From Bacteroidales bacterium (GTDB taxonomy: Bacteria > Bacteroidota > Bacteroidia > Bacteroidales > UBA932): a stretch of DNA of 64,000 bases. The stretch lies in the NCBI GenBank assembly GCA_016287075.1, contig JAEEVC010000011.1, positions 1 to 64,000 of the forward strand. Direction: 5' to 3'. A program made the position numbers and the translations under genes. Below the pieces are notes generated by a model. The model did no database searches. It worked only from the letters and a program-made list of their open reading frames with translations, and was not told the DNA's origin. This document shows, piece by piece, positions 52,101 through 60,109 of the stretch. Position 1 is the first letter of the stretch. Every line of letters starts with the position of its first letter.

Positions 52101-52452
52101 GCGCCCACACGCCGTTGCCGGCCGAAACGCGGCCCCGGAACGCATCCCGGTCCTCTTCGGGGAACGAAGCGCCGGGATACTCCGTCAGGGCCGCCCCGAT
52201 CTGCCGCCAGTGGACCAGGTCCCGGGAATGCAGGACGGGCAGGCCGGGGAAACAGTGGAACGAGGAGGCGGTCAGGTAATAGTCCTCCCCTACCCGGCAG
52301 ACGTCCGGGTCGCTGTAATCCAGGTGCAGGACCGGATTGGCATAACGGAATACCGCATCCCCCTTTCCGGGATGATGTTCAACGGAGGAAACAGCCGGAC
52401 GGCAACCGGGAATGGCAAGGCAGAGCGCCAGGATCAGGCAGATGTTTCTCAT
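49105..52452 (-). CDS. GH43-CE15 fusion lipoprotein (glycosidase plus glucuronoyl esterase)
   Basis: A 1,115-residue lipoprotein (lipobox IPGC, Cys17), started at MRNICLILALCL just after a -7 box. Residues ~30-380 form a GH43 five-blade propeller: base Asp in YSDPDVCRVGEDYYL, pKa-modulating Asp in KGFIDPCPLWD, acid Glu in TIEGTKLYRRDG. A C-terminal GH43 beta-sandwich (~440-650) follows. Residues ~675-1115 are a CE15-type alpha/beta hydrolase with nucleophile Ser in VVGHSRLGKTALW near 884 and a His in GYHLRPGKHD near 1090. Between Ser and His lies an insert of two 24-residue repeats (~1006-1054). It would release arabinose or xylose side groups and cut lignin-carbohydrate or glucuronoyl esters. 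Substrate inferred. Confidence 0.87.
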   Translation of the reverse strand: MRNICLILALCLAIPGCRPAVSSVEHHPGKGDAVFRYANPVLHLDYSDPDVCRVGEDYYLTASSFHCFPGLPVLHSRDLVHWRQIGAALTEYPGASFPEEDRDAFRGRVSAGNGVWAPAIRYHDGWFHIFCGDPDRGIFMVRAQDPAGPWSEPVWLLRGKGFIDPCPLWDSDGKAYLSHAAAGSRAGLKSVLFMAEMAPDGTRLLGPSRIVYDGHLTQPTIEGTKLYRRDGWCYLFAPAGGVATGWQTVLRARSPWGPFEERVVMASARGETAGAGGVLAAGTGAVPDHGAADGVAAGGLDALPLSGINGPHQGAWVETPDGRDWFLHFQDKGAYGRIVHLQPMHWTEDGWPVIGADPDGDGVGAPVAVAPLPLAAPDGHPLPAGLAARYSLPAAPADGSGEASSAPAGVSGKEAANPAPAAWPGYGLPAGWQYPCIPAPSWHSVRPDGGIRLYSVMNGPAPVDFRMCPNFLMHSFFAEHFIVTARLSFRPNAARKDRGETAGFLVMGDAYAGLQLTDTPDGARLEFITGPEGGDAVPLTVLPYRYDPVAAEHASPNVPPVRYVPVPEAVVWVRLDVRAKAVEGNVPEARCRISYSLDGMHYERAAQDFSARAGRWIGARYGFFCNRPTEKNDAGWLDVLDLNEEERFAPLSDFLYEEAGVPAFALPDPLVGENGRPVRSVRDWERHRRPELVDLFEREMFGRAPGVPAGFHCRVLSTDPSAFGGLATRKEAGVYFTADERAYLRLLLYVPNDRTAPAPAFLGPNFFGNHTTTDDPSVTPGDTLRYGHDLVWYPRGYHARRWPYEEILRRGYAVATFCCADVDPDYDDGFRNGVHGVFDGCSDSSPVRDPSAWGTIAAWAWGLSRALDYLESDPDVDGSRVAVVGHSRLGKTALWAGALDTRFAMVVSNDSGCGGAALSRRRFGETVRRINTHFPHWFCPRFHDYNDCEDLLPIDQHELLALIAPRPLYVASASEDRWSDPHGEYLSLLGAAPVYALYGIEALDGSETAGGGEALGDGEPLDGRKALEGNETAGCGEAFGDGEPLDGHKALEGNAIPTVSADGSVSLSGPGAPALPPVGTDLSRGRTGYHLRPGKHDIILYDWQRYMDFADRWLR
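49291..49434 (-). repeat. 72-bp in-frame tandem repeat inside the CE15 domain
   Basis: Two nearly identical 72-bp units (49291-49362, 49363-49434) and a degenerate third encode Gly/Glu/Ala/Asp-rich 24-residue repeats such as EPLDGRKALEGNETAGCG. They appear to be an insertion, since the rest of the CE15 fold continues after them. Confidence 0.85.
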
Positions 52453-52472
52453 GATGGATCGCGTAACGGTTA

Positions 52473-52480
52473 CAAAGATA
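52473..52480 (-). promoter_or_regulatory. -7 promoter element for the GH43-CE15 gene
   Basis: TATCTTTG on the minus strand, 20 nt before the start codon. With a 139-nt gap to the preceding gene this suggests an independent promoter. Confidence 0.55.
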
Positions 52481-52591
52481 CGCGATTTCCCGGATATGCC
52501 AACGGCCCCGGAAAGCAGCCCGCCGGTCCACGGCCAACCGGCCACGGCCAGCGACCCCATCCCGCAGCCCAATAGGCCCGCCCGCGGATGG

Positions 52592-54301
52592 CTACCAGCT
52601 GATCCGGGCGGTATAGACCTTGCCGAAACGGTCTGTCACACTGACGGTTCCGGCGCCGGAGAGCGCCTCGACGGGGGTGCTGAACAGGGTGTTCGGATTC
52701 CCCGTCGTCGTCGCGTCATAGCCGGAATAGTCCTTGAGCGTCTGATTGTAGGTCTTGTAGAAGGTCTTGAACGCCGTGTCCGCGAAATCATAGCGCGAGG
52801 CCGATTCGACGGGCACCATCTGCACGGAAGAACCGCCGTCCAGGGTGAAGACGGGCGTACTCCACTTGCTGTCCCAGAGGAAGATATTCGCATAGACCTT
52901 CGAATCGCCGTACGTCCCGACCGGGGCATACAGGTGCATCTGGTAGCTTTCGTCCAGGACGCCCCCGCCGGCCTTCATCCGGGCGACACCGGCGTCGTCA
53001 TAATCCCAATCCCGCAGTTCATAGGACGGCGCGGCCGGGCCGATGAAAGCCCCCCGCTGGTACTTGACGGGATGGAAACGCCAGGAGGCGAACTCCCCGT
53101 CCACGATCTCGGCGATGGTATAGCCCCGCGGCGTCCCCGACGAAAGGTACTCGTTGGTCCACAGTTCGCCGGTCGAGCGGGCCAGGGTATGGACCTCCAG
53201 ACCGCCGTACATATGCGCCTCCGGGTACACGAAATTGTGCGTCGCATGGGTATGCCCGGCCCAGGCATGGACCCGGGCATAGCCCGTCAGCAGGTTCGCA
53301 TAGTCGTTCTTGTGCCGGGCCGACCGTTCCCCGTTCTGGGTCTTGAACATCGGGGAATGGGAGCAGGTAGCGACCGTCGCCGTCTTCGGGACGAAGGAAA
53401 GGTCGGCCTGGAGCCATTCCCAGATCCGGTCCGTGAGGCCCTGGTCATAGCCGGTCAGGCGGCCGGACTTGTCCTTCATGATCAGGTTGTCCAGCACGAC
53501 GAAATGGATGTTCCCCACATTGAACGAGTAGTTCCGGGGCCCGAAATAGGACTCGAAATCCGCCGCGGCAGCCTCGTCGTCGGCCGCCGAGGGATTGTTG
53601 TCGTGGTTGCCCAGGACATTGTAGGTAGGGTATCCGAGCGTCTTCAGGCCCGCGATGTAGTTCGTGTACAGGGACATGTTCTCATGGACGATGTCCCCGA
53701 GGCAGATGCCCAGCACCCGCCGGTCCGCAGGCATCGCCGCCCGCGTCTCCTTCAGGTCCAGGTACAGGTCCTCGCAGCAGTCCAGGGAGTGGTAGCCGAT
53801 CTTGTCAAAGCCGGCGGAAGAGGCCCGCGGCTGCGGGTCGGCGGTGAAAATCACCGTCGCGCGGTCCGGATGGGCCACCGGCGTGAGCGTGAAGGTGTCC
53901 ACCGTATAGACCCCGTTCTTCTTGGACTGGCTGGCCAGCGACCGGTAGAAGACGGGACGGCCGCCATAGACGGCCGGCATGTACCCCGACGGGGTGCTGA
54001 TATAGATGAACTTGGCCGTAGCCTCATCGACCTTCATGCGGAAGGAGCCGTCGGCCAGGGTCAGGGTGCACTGCTGGCCGTCCGTCACCACGACGCCTTC
54101 GATCCCCTTCCCGTCGGAATCGACCACTTTCCCCTCCACGTTCATCCCGTCCGGAACCGGCGTATCGGGCTTATCTCCTTCATCATCCGGTTTTTCCACC
54201 GGATCGGGGCCGGGGACTTCCTGTCCCGGCTTCTCCTCCGGATGGCAGCCGGCTGCGGCCAGGCACAGGGCTGCGGCGAGCATCAGACAGACCTTTTTCA
54301 T
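52592..54301 (-). CDS. Calcineurin-like metallophosphoesterase lipoprotein, paralogue 2
   Basis: A 569-residue lipoprotein (lipobox AAGC, Cys19), similar along its length to the one at 45399-47096, even at the DNA level. It has the same order: Pro-rich linker, small N-terminal domain (EGKVVDSDGKGIEGVVVTDG), calcineurin-like core with ADPQ, GDIVHENMSL, LGNHDNNPSAADDE, CSHSPMF and AGHTHATH, and the C-terminal domain ending RFGKVYTARISW. It follows the PQQ-propeller gene by 12 nt within the second polysaccharide locus. The substrate is unknown. Confidence 0.85.
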   Translation of the reverse strand: MKKVCLMLAAALCLAAAGCHPEEKPGQEVPGPDPVEKPDDEGDKPDTPVPDGMNVEGKVVDSDGKGIEGVVVTDGQQCTLTLADGSFRMKVDEATAKFIYISTPSGYMPAVYGGRPVFYRSLASQSKKNGVYTVDTFTLTPVAHPDRATVIFTADPQPRASSAGFDKIGYHSLDCCEDLYLDLKETRAAMPADRRVLGICLGDIVHENMSLYTNYIAGLKTLGYPTYNVLGNHDNNPSAADDEAAAADFESYFGPRNYSFNVGNIHFVVLDNLIMKDKSGRLTGYDQGLTDRIWEWLQADLSFVPKTATVATCSHSPMFKTQNGERSARHKNDYANLLTGYARVHAWAGHTHATHNFVYPEAHMYGGLEVHTLARSTGELWTNEYLSSGTPRGYTIAEIVDGEFASWRFHPVKYQRGAFIGPAAPSYELRDWDYDDAGVARMKAGGGVLDESYQMHLYAPVGTYGDSKVYANIFLWDSKWSTPVFTLDGGSSVQMVPVESASRYDFADTAFKTFYKTYNQTLKDYSGYDATTTGNPNTLFSTPVEALSGAGTVSVTDRFGKVYTARISW

Positions 54302-54313
54302 AGAATTCCGGGT

Positions 54314-55945
54314 TTATTGCAGGCAGCCGGTGCCCTGGAGATTGCCCCCGTGGCAGGGCCAGCCGGCGGTCGCGATGTCCACGCCCACGTACTTGCCCAG
54401 GACGGGCTTCTGCGTCTTGTTGCCGGCATCGTTGCACAGGATATACAGGATGCCGCCGCAGAGGCCGGATCCCGTCATGGGGCCTTCCAGGCCCTTCATG
54501 TTGGCCCAGTCGGCGAGCACCTCCCCGTCGGGGCTGATCTTGACGGTATGGCCGGCGCCGGCGTATTTGTTGTTGCCCGCGACGAGGTAGATATTGCCCT
54601 CCGCATCGACCACGGGCTGGCCGTAATTGTACGAATTCCGCTTCCAGGAGCCCTTCTTCCAAAGGGTCCGGAGGGTGCCCGATTCCAGCCGGGCGTAATA
54701 GCCGTCCTTGTCCGCGACGATGATGTCGCCGTCCGGAAGGACGACGCTGCCCCAGAAGCTGTTGGTGGCGATATCCGCATAGGTCAGGATCTTATGCGCC
54801 TTCAGGTCCACGGCCGTCATGCAGGCCGTCAGGTCGAGCAGGCTGTAGTCCGACAGGTCCGACGGGGCGCTCTGGTTGCTGCCCTTCGAAGGGATGTAGG
54901 CGATCTTCCTGACGGGATCGACGGAGAAGCAAGCGGCATCGTTGCTGTTCTTGTAGAGGTCGATCGCGGCGATGACCGCACCGTCGGCCGCATTGAGGAA
55001 CATCGCGCCGTCGGTGGTGGCGTCGCAGGCGCAGAAAAGTTCATTGCCATTGAGCACCATCCCCTGGACATTGGCCGCGAGCGTGGCCTCCCAGAGCTTT
55101 TCGCCGGTTGCAGCCCTGACCGCATGGACATGGGCGGCGGCATCGGCGAAAAAGACGGTGGAACCGTCCTTGGAGACGACCGGGGTGGCATTCTTGTTCG
55201 CCCCTTCCATGCCTTCGTATTGCCATTTCAGGCTTCCGTCCGGCTTGACGGAGAACATGTCCCCGGCGGTCGTGGTGACATAATAGATGTCGCCCGTGAC
55301 CGGATTGACGGTCGGAGCCGTGCAGCAGGTCTTTTCGGCGCCCGGATCGAATTCCCACTTTTTGGTCCCCGACGCCGTATCAAAGGCATAGAGCTTCGTG
55401 CCCTTGCGGTCCGTCGCGCAATAGAGGGTGGACTTGTCCACCGAGAAGACCGGCGCGCCGTAGCGGAAAGCCTGCGGCGTCACGCCCCAATCGTTGTAGA
55501 ACAGCTTGTACGGCGTCGCGGTGACCTTCAGCTCCCAGTTCATTTCCTCCCCGTTCACCGTCGCGGTGACGGTGACGGGCACGTCAACGGGCGAATTGTC
55601 CGTCACGCTGAGGTAATCCACATCGAGCGGGGTCGTCACTTCCGCCCCTTCCTTCACGACAGTTTCCCCATTGGCCTTCCACGACCATTTGATGTCTTTG
55701 GCCATCTTCCAGACGGCCGTATCGAACCGCAGGGTCACGGTCTCGCCGGAAAGGATGGACGTCCTGTCCACGGAATGCGGGTCCGTCGCGGGGAGCGGTA
55801 CGCCGGGCTCCTCGCCGGGCGTGTCGGGTTTATCCTGGTCCCCGGGCGTTTCCGTATCTGCCGGCTGCTCCGGGACCGGCTCCGGCTTTTTGCAGGAAAA
55901 GACGATGGCGGCGAAGACCGCCAGCAGGAGGAAAGACTTTTTCAT
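54314..55945 (-). CDS. PQQ-propeller-like lipoprotein with an Ig-like domain
   Basis: A 543-residue lipoprotein (lipobox VFSC, Cys18), start at MKKSFLLLAVFAA; an in-frame TTG three codons earlier is less likely. After a Pro/Glu-rich linker (~20-45) there is an Ig-like beta domain (~45-150) and then repeated propeller blades of the PQQ/BamB type (LYAFDTASGTKKWEFDPG, SVKPDGSLKWQYEGMEG, VHAVRAATGEKLWEATLA). No PQQ-dehydrogenase catalytic signature is apparent, so it is more likely a binding or scaffold protein than an oxidase. It begins 5 nt after the preceding gene. Confidence 0.75.
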   Translation of the reverse strand: MKKSFLLLAVFAAIVFSCKKPEPVPEQPADTETPGDQDKPDTPGEEPGVPLPATDPHSVDRTSILSGETVTLRFDTAVWKMAKDIKWSWKANGETVVKEGAEVTTPLDVDYLSVTDNSPVDVPVTVTATVNGEEMNWELKVTATPYKLFYNDWGVTPQAFRYGAPVFSVDKSTLYCATDRKGTKLYAFDTASGTKKWEFDPGAEKTCCTAPTVNPVTGDIYYVTTTAGDMFSVKPDGSLKWQYEGMEGANKNATPVVSKDGSTVFFADAAAHVHAVRAATGEKLWEATLAANVQGMVLNGNELFCACDATTDGAMFLNAADGAVIAAIDLYKNSNDAACFSVDPVRKIAYIPSKGSNQSAPSDLSDYSLLDLTACMTAVDLKAHKILTYADIATNSFWGSVVLPDGDIIVADKDGYYARLESGTLRTLWKKGSWKRNSYNYGQPVVDAEGNIYLVAGNNKYAGAGHTVKISPDGEVLADWANMKGLEGPMTGSGLCGGILYILCNDAGNKTQKPVLGKYVGVDIATAGWPCHGGNLQGTGCLQ

Positions 55946-55950
55946 CAGTT

Positions 55951-58900
55951 TCAATATTTGTCGATGTAAGCGGGAATCAGCTGCTGGATGCCGCGCATTT
56001 CCGCCGCGTTGTCGAGGACGGTCATGAAAGGAAGGGCCGCAGCCGTCGTATAATAAGCGTTGTAATAGTCACTGTAGGAAGTGCTTCCTGCAGCGAACCT
56101 GCAGCCCTTGACGAGGGTGGCGTAATCCGGATAGTCCGCGGACGCGCCGGTCAGGGCGCAGCAGACCATCTGGGTCATGATGTAGCCCATCAGCGGATTC
56201 GGGTGATAGGTGTCGCTGCTCTTGTGGTTGCAGAAGGTATAGCGGTCGCTGTAGGTCAGGCTGCCGCCCGGCACCTTGACGGCGCCCGTGTAGATGTCGT
56301 ACGCCAACTGGCCGCAGTTGATGATGGTGAAGCCGTCCGTGTCGTGGAGCGTCTTCAGCTCGTCCAGTATCCGCGTGTGGTTCTTGTACACACTGTATAT
56401 GTGATTGATATAGATCTTCTTCACATTCGGATTCACGTCGGAGAAGCGCTTGTACACCGCACGGACGTCCGGGACGAAATTGGAATTGTTGTCGCCGGAC
56501 TCCGAGAGGATGACATAGTCGAACGAGGCGAGGTCGAGCCCCTTCAGGAGGTCCTCGCCGACCGTGCAGTCGCTGCCGGAGGTCTTGCAGCCCGCGGCGG
56601 TGTAGTCATACAGGTGATGGCCGCCCTGGGTGCAGTCGATGACCGTGACCTCATGGCCCAGGGCCTTCATCAGCTTGTAGAACATGCCGGGGTCCTCCTG
56701 GCCCTGGTTGCCCTTCTGGACGAATCCGCCGTAATAGACCATCGAGTTGGCGATGACGATGAACTTCTTGCCCTTCAGGGGATCCGCCGGTTCCGGGGAG
56801 CCTTCCGCATACACGGCGTTGTACACCACTTCCGTCGAGCCATTGACCAGGTTGTTGCCGCACTTGTTGCCGTTGAGCCCGTGCTGGAAGTTGCTCGCAT
56901 CCAGCGTCAAAGTCTGCTCCCCGCAGGTCAGTGCGCCGGAGACGCGGACGGGATCCGCCGCCGTGCCGCAGATATGGACATACCCCGACGCGGCCGGGCT
57001 GCTGCCGAAGACAAGGCCGCAGCACTCCAGCGGGTTGGAAGACAGCGTGGAAGTGGCGGCATAGGCGCCTGTGATCCGGCACGCCGCCTCGCAGCCGGCG
57101 AAGGTCGTAAAGTCGCCCTTGATGGTGTTGAAATAGCCCACCAGGCCGCCCAGATAGACCGCGCTGCCGGCGAGGTCGCAGCTGAGGTCGCCGTAGTTCC
57201 GGCAGCCCGTGATGTCCACTTCGTTCTTGGTCTCGCCCACGATCCCGCCGTTCCGGATGTTCCGGATGGACGTCCCGGCGGGAACCGTCATCGAAATGGC
57301 CCCGCGGTTGACGCAGCGGGCGATCCGGATGCCGGACACGTCGGCCATGCCGGTAATCCCGGCGAGGCGCTTGTACACCTGCGTGGCGCCGGCAGGGGCG
57401 GCGTAGGTGATGTTGCCGTAGTTCTCGCAATCCTCGATCTGCGCATCCGTCGAGCAGGTGCCGGCGATGCCGGAAAGGTACATCGCGCGGGTGTCCTCCG
57501 GGGCGTCGAAGCGGATGTCGCCGCGGTTGACGCAGCCGGTGATGCGGCCCTTGTTGGTTGCGACGAAGCCGGCGAGGCGGGCCGTGGCGCCCGGATCGGC
57601 GGAGCAGGTGATCCCCGCCCGGTTGGTGCAGCCGGAGACCGTCCCGCTGTTCGTCTGGGCGATATAGGCCATGTTGGCGGAAACGGCCATCGAGCAGCTG
57701 CCGTCAATCACCAGGTTCTGCACCGTTCCCTCGTTGGTGAGGATCAGCGGGGCCTTCGCCGCCCAGTTCCGCAGGCTGTGGCCCTGGCCGTCCAGCGTTG
57801 CGACAAAGGTCTCTATCGCAGGAAGTTCCATCCCCGCGAGGTCGAGGTCTGCCGTCAGGGAGACGACCGTTCCGGCCGGATAGAGGGCGGCATCGCCGCC
57901 GAAGGTCAGGAAGTCCGCGAAATCGGCCGCCTTCCCGATCGCGAGGACCGGGACGAAGACGAACTTGTCCTGCGAAAGGGCCACCGTCCGGGTCAGGCCC
58001 TTCGGCATGGTGAGAGTCAGCGTGGCCGTGCGCGCCTCCCCCTCGTTCTTCGGGGCGGAGATGCTGACGGCATGCGCCTCGCCGTCACCGGGAACCTGAA
58101 GCGGTGTCACGGTCACCCACTCGGCACTGCACGTGATTTCCACATCGTAATTCGCTGTCACACTGAGCGTTGCCGCATCCGAACCGGAAGGATCGAGGGA
58201 GATGGCCTCCGCACTCAGCGTCATCTTCTCGGCGAGGTCCTTGTTCCCTTCCTGGAACACGGCCACCGCCTCCGTGGTGCCCATAGGCATGGTCACCAGG
58301 ACCGTCCCCTCGCGCTCCGAGGTCGTCTCATTGAGGGCGGCGGTCACCTTGACGTCGTGATAGGCGCCGTCCCCTTCCACCCGCGCCGGGGAGACTTCCA
58401 GCCATTCCTCTTCGGAAGAGAGGGTCATCGGATAATTGCCGCGCACGGTGAAGACCGCCTCGCCGCCCTTCGCGGGCAGGGTGAGCTGGACCCCTTCCGT
58501 CTTGACGATCAGGTCCTCGGGATCGCCCGTCTGGCCGTCGCCGACCACCTCGTAGAGGATGTTCTTGTAATCCGCCTCCGGGATGGCGCCGCCGTTGACG
58601 CTGGTCTTGGAACCGTCGCCGTCCAGCAGGGCCTGGTAGTCCTTCGCGATGGCGATCTGCTTGACCTTCGAGGCCAGGCAGGTGACGGATCCGGCCACCC
58701 GGATCGGCTTGTCGGTCGTGCCATAATGGAGCGTGCTGTAACCGCTCTGGCCGCTGAAACGGCCCGTCACCAGGCCGGCGGACTTGCACGGGTTGTTGCC
58801 GTACTGGCCGGAGGCCTTCGTCTGGGCGGTGATATTGCAGTTGACGACACTCCCCTCGAAGACGGTCGCATCGCCGCTGGTCACCTTCGCCTGCCAGCCC

Positions 58901-60096
58901 TGGAGGCCGCCGATGTAGGATTCGGCCTTGAGCCGGATGTCAAGGTCGGCGTAGTTCTGGTTGCCGCCCGTGGCCGGGGCGCCGTCCAGGTAGCCGACGA
59001 TGCCGCCGATGTAGGACTTGCCGCTGCCGCTGAGCTTGTTGGTGGAAACCAGGGCCTCGCGGTGGTTGATGCAGTTCGTCAGCGGGGCGCCCTGCTGGCG
59101 CGCGGTCATGCCGCCGATGAAATAGACACCCGTGTTCTCGACCGGGTTGCAGGAGAAGGCACCGTAGTTCTCGCAGGCGTCGATGGTGCCGTAGCTGTAT
59201 CCGGCCACCCCGCCGAGATAAGCGTTGGCCGTCGCGCTGTCGGGCGTGTAGGAGAAGGTGCCCCGGTTGATGCAGCCCGTCAGCGCGGATTCCGGATTGT
59301 GGTAGCCGACGATGCCGCCGAGGTAGAGTTTCGTGGTGCGGTTTCCGGCGGCCCGCATCCCGGCCTCGTTCACGCAGCCGCTGAGAGAGCCGAAGTTCTG
59401 GGCGACGAAGGGACCGAAGGACTGGTCCACGTCCGCGACCGGTACCTCGAAGGCGCAGGAAGCGTCGATCCGGAGGTCGTTGACCACGCCCTCGTTCCGG
59501 AGAATGAGCGGCGTGGATGCACGCAGGTTCCTGATACTGAAGCCGTTCCCGTTGATGACGCCCTTGAAGACCTCGACCGGCTTGAAGGACCGGCCGTCCA
59601 TGTCGATGTCGTGGGAGAAGGAGATGGCCTCCCCTTCCTCCATCGTCACGGCGCAGGTTTCGAGGAAATAGACGAGGTCGTCGGCGGAAGCGATGTTCTC
59701 CGGCATGTCGGGCCGTTCATAGAAAGGCTGCGACACGGCGATGGTCTTCGTCAGCGTGCTCGCGGTGAGGGTGATGTTCCCGGTCCGCGCCGCGCCGCCT
59801 TCCCCGCTGTTCCGGCCGGCCGTCGCGACGACCGTATAGACGCGGCCGTCTCCGGGGACCTCCGCCGAAGCGAGGGTGACCCATTCGGGGGCCTCCAGGC
59901 GGGTGTCGTAGTTGCTTTCCACCGTGAAGGACAACGCGCCGCCGCGGCCGGCGAAATCCAGCGTCTCCGTATTGACCGTCAGGTATTCCACGCCCACGTT
60001 CCGGGCATAGGGATTCAGGATATCGGCCTCCTGCCGGCAACCCGGAACCACAAGGACGGCCGCCGCAAAGCTTAGGATGATGGTATTGATTTTCAT
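55951..60096 (-). CDS. Giant BACON/GLUG lipoprotein with a C-terminal SGNH (DUF4886-like) domain
   Basis: A 1,381-residue surface lipoprotein (lipobox VPGC, Cys20), started at MKINTIILSF. BACON-type beta domains occur near residues 30-135, 520-600 and 620-710. Two long GLUG-like repeat tracts (about 135-430 and 720-1090) contain repeated GGIVGY/GGLVGYF and CxNRG motifs. The C-terminal ~270 residues (from KKFIVIANSMVYYGG near 1113) look like an SGNH hydrolase of the DUF4886 type: candidate nucleophile Ser in ANSMVY, SESGDNNS, and Asp/His in SSDTYHPNP near 1297. It may be a surface glycan-binding carbohydrate esterase. It sits in the SusE/F position after SusD. Confidence 0.78.
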   Translation of the reverse strand: MKINTIILSFAAAVLVVPGCRQEADILNPYARNVGVEYLTVNTETLDFAGRGGALSFTVESNYDTRLEAPEWVTLASAEVPGDGRVYTVVATAGRNSGEGGAARTGNITLTASTLTKTIAVSQPFYERPDMPENIASADDLVYFLETCAVTMEEGEAISFSHDIDMDGRSFKPVEVFKGVINGNGFSIRNLRASTPLILRNEGVVNDLRIDASCAFEVPVADVDQSFGPFVAQNFGSLSGCVNEAGMRAAGNRTTKLYLGGIVGYHNPESALTGCINRGTFSYTPDSATANAYLGGVAGYSYGTIDACENYGAFSCNPVENTGVYFIGGMTARQQGAPLTNCINHREALVSTNKLSGSGKSYIGGIVGYLDGAPATGGNQNYADLDIRLKAESYIGGLQGWQAKVTSGDATVFEGSVVNCNITAQTKASGQYGNNPCKSAGLVTGRFSGQSGYSTLHYGTTDKPIRVAGSVTCLASKVKQIAIAKDYQALLDGDGSKTSVNGGAIPEADYKNILYEVVGDGQTGDPEDLIVKTEGVQLTLPAKGGEAVFTVRGNYPMTLSSEEEWLEVSPARVEGDGAYHDVKVTAALNETTSEREGTVLVTMPMGTTEAVAVFQEGNKDLAEKMTLSAEAISLDPSGSDAATLSVTANYDVEITCSAEWVTVTPLQVPGDGEAHAVSISAPKNEGEARTATLTLTMPKGLTRTVALSQDKFVFVPVLAIGKAADFADFLTFGGDAALYPAGTVVSLTADLDLAGMELPAIETFVATLDGQGHSLRNWAAKAPLILTNEGTVQNLVIDGSCSMAVSANMAYIAQTNSGTVSGCTNRAGITCSADPGATARLAGFVATNKGRITGCVNRGDIRFDAPEDTRAMYLSGIAGTCSTDAQIEDCENYGNITYAAPAGATQVYKRLAGITGMADVSGIRIARCVNRGAISMTVPAGTSIRNIRNGGIVGETKNEVDITGCRNYGDLSCDLAGSAVYLGGLVGYFNTIKGDFTTFAGCEAACRITGAYAATSTLSSNPLECCGLVFGSSPAASGYVHICGTAADPVRVSGALTCGEQTLTLDASNFQHGLNGNKCGNNLVNGSTEVVYNAVYAEGSPEPADPLKGKKFIVIANSMVYYGGFVQKGNQGQEDPGMFYKLMKALGHEVTVIDCTQGGHHLYDYTAAGCKTSGSDCTVGEDLLKGLDLASFDYVILSESGDNNSNFVPDVRAVYKRFSDVNPNVKKIYINHIYSVYKNHTRILDELKTLHDTDGFTIINCGQLAYDIYTGAVKVPGGSLTYSDRYTFCNHKSSDTYHPNPLMGYIMTQMVCCALTGASADYPDYATLVKGCRFAAGSTSYSDYYNAYYTTAAALPFMTVLDNAAEMRGIQQLIPAYIDKY

Positions 60097-60109
60097 GGTC
60101 TTTCCTCTT

